DNA from: Bacillota bacterium
Lineage (GTDB): Bacteria > Bacillota > Clostridia > Lachnospirales > Lachnospiraceae
DNA length: 64,000 nucleotides
Direction of reading: 5' to 3'
Assembly (NCBI GenBank): GCA_023386315.1
Contig: JAEWJZ010000008.1
Span: forward strand, 124,001 to 188,000
This document shows positions 62,818 through 64,000 of this stretch, piece after piece. Each line of letters opens with the position of its first letter. Position 1 is the first letter of the stretch. The translations under genes were made by a program, and so were the position numbers. Below the pieces are notes generated by a model that saw only the letters and a program-made list of their open reading frames with translations, was not told the origin of the DNA and searched no databases.

Positions 62818-64000
62818 CTATTTTGCTGCATTACAGGCAATCTGTATGGCATCCCAGACTCCCGCAAACGGAGGTGCATAAATAAGGTCCGTCATTCCCA
62901 GTTCTTTCGTTGTCATCCTGCAGTGAATGGCGACGGCAAATACATCCGCCCGAAGAACTGCCCCTTTTTCCCCGCAGGTCTGGGCGCCAAGAATACGTTT
63001 GGTTTCCTTTTCATAGATCAGCTTAATTGTAATCGGGGTAGGTCCTGGATAATAAGCCGGATGATCATTCACCGTGACAAGCAAAGTGCTGTAATTAATA
63101 GAAAGACGTTTTGCATCCCCTTCACTCATGCCGGTCCGCCCCAGCTCCAGCCCGCAGACTTTAACAGCTGCAGACCCCAGTGCTCCCTGAAACACTTCAC
63201 TGCCTCCTGCCAGATTCGTACCGGCAATCCGCCCGCATTTATTGGCTACCGTTCCAAGAGCCAGATAAGTGTTTTCATTTAATATTTCATGATAGACAAG
63301 AATACAGTCACCTGCAGCATAAATATCCGGTATGGAAGTTCTCATTTCCCTGTCCACTATGATTGCTCCGTTTTTTCCTCTCTCTATGCCGGTATTTTTC
63401 AGAAATTCCGTACAGGGTCTTACCCCTGCTGCGACAATAACTAAATCTGCATCATAACTTTCTTTGTTTGTAATTACGCGATTGACATAAAGTCCGTCGC
63501 CTTCAAACGCCTCCACTTTTTCACCAGTATGAAGCTTTATCCCCTGCTTTAACAGCTCTTCCTGAGCAAGCGCCGTCATTTCTTCATCAAAGGATACAAG
63601 AATTCTGGGAGCCGTTTCTATCATACGAACATTTTTCCCTATATGTAAAAAAGCCTCGGCGCATTCTACGCCAATGTAGCCTCCGCCTACGATGACTACA
63701 TTCCGGATCTTTTCCATTTTTGCGTATTCTTTTAAAAAGATTCCGTCTTCCATATTCTTTAAAGCATGGACTCCCATGAGCTCTCTGCCCGGAAACGGAG
63801 GAATCACTGCCTCTGCTCCCACTGCGATCATCAGCTTATCATAAGTATCCTCGAACTCTCTGCCAGATACAAGATCCCTCACGACAATCTGCTTTTTTCC
63901 AGCATCAACTGATATCACCTCATGCTTTAGAAATGTTTCTACTCCCATCTTTTCAAATGCATCACGGCTGCGGGCAATCATTTTTCTGTAATCCTCATTA
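62818..64000 (-). CDS. FAD-dependent pyridine nucleotide-disulfide oxidoreductase (CoA-disulfide reductase/NADH oxidase-like), N-terminus cut
   Basis: About 393 residues remain; the frame stays open past 64000, so the FAD-binding start and the redox Cys region near residue 43 are missing. Seen: an NAD-binding Rossmann motif VVIVGGGYIGVECAEA, the FAD-site IYAAGDCILV, and the C-terminal dimerisation domain with AQTCGEKGAVLRADVFAVAI. Typical of NADH oxidase/coenzyme A-disulfide reductase proteins. First gene seen of the operon, 27 bases before the CoA-transferase alpha gene. Could detoxify oxygen, recycle CoA thiol, or supply electrons to the pathway. Confidence 0.88.
   Translation of the reverse strand, partial: NEDYRKMIARSRDAFEKMGVETFLKHEVISVDAGKKQIVVRDLVSGREFEDTYDKLMIAVGAEAVIPPFPGRELMGVHALKNMEDGIFLKEYAKMEKIRNVVIVGGGYIGVECAEAFLHIGKNVRMIETAPRILVSFDEEMTALAQEELLKQGIKLHTGEKVEAFEGDGLYVNRVITNKESYDADLVIVAAGVRPCTEFLKNTGIERGKNGAIIVDREMRTSIPDIYAAGDCILVYHEILNENTYLALGTVANKCGRIAGTNLAGGSEVFQGALGSAAVKVCGLELGRTGMSEGDAKRLSINYSTLLVTVNDHPAYYPGPTPITIKLIYEKETKRILGAQTCGEKGAVLRADVFAVAIHCRMTTKELGMTDLIYAPPFAGVWDAIQIACNAAK

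Noticed and set aside
62491..63282. A 263-residue plus-strand reading at the right end
   Set aside because: Opposite to the CoA-transferase and oxidoreductase genes, with no ribosome site or domain.
1..64000. tRNA, rRNA, CRISPR array, T-box or common riboswitch
   Set aside because: No cloverleaf, no repeat-spacer array and no recognised conserved riboswitch core was found by reading; a covariance-model search would be needed for certainty.

Overview
The window looks like chromosomal DNA of an anaerobic Clostridia member of the Lachnospiraceae type (Lacrimispora/Enterocloster/Hungatella-like). The evidence is a moderate-to-low GC content, strong GGAGG ribosome sites, the Firmicutes order rho - rpmE - DUF1385 - prmC - prfA, and gene families typical of that group. 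No rRNA, tRNA or CRISPR array was seen. Both edges cut genes: an asparaginase on the left and an FAD-dependent disulfide-reductase-family enzyme on the right.

1-16.6 kb holds housekeeping and carbon/amino-acid catabolism. It has the asparaginase end, clpB, a small surface protein with cell-wall-binding repeats, an APC permease plus enolase-superfamily dehydratase operon opposite a GntR regulator (with a 25-bp palindrome on the promoter), a LysR / Gfo-Idh / MATE group, a UPF0597 (cysteine desulfidase-like) plus symporter operon, and uxuA-uxuB for hexuronate breakdown with a second GntR gene.

17.7-18.0 kb carries a tiny unannotated-size gene (28 aa) resembling the putative holin-like toxins of type I toxin-antitoxin systems. 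Its Shine-Dalgarno lies in a hairpin, an inverted repeat flanks the cassette, a two-way terminator follows it, and a convincing promoter faces it from the other side. This is the most system-like compact structure in the window.

18-33 kb is the translation/termination block (prfA, prmC, DUF1385, rpmE, rho), rarA, a GH5 glycosidase without a signal peptide, an HMA protein, two chemoreceptors, an MBL hydrolase, a flavin-type PNPOx protein and pta.

33.5-49.1 kb is an accessory stretch, almost all on the minus strand, of small enzymes with their own ribosome sites: six GNAT-domain proteins (one fused to a YjbR domain), two Asp/Glu racemases, APH-like kinase, VOC protein, methyltransferase, dCTP deaminase, rfbC-like epimerase, and a MocR/EamA pair. 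It includes two genes broken by internal deletions.

49.2-58.3 kb has an RND efflux operon with a divergent TetR gene, then a large serine recombinase with a surface protein, an SSB and very small genes, probably what is left of an integrative element. 58.3-64 kb is a tight operon: FAD oxidoreductase, a two-subunit CoA-transferase-family protein whose beta subunit lacks the expected catalytic glutamate, an iron-type alcohol dehydrogenase, and DhaK-DhaL. The substrate of this pathway is not evident and it deserves a closer look.
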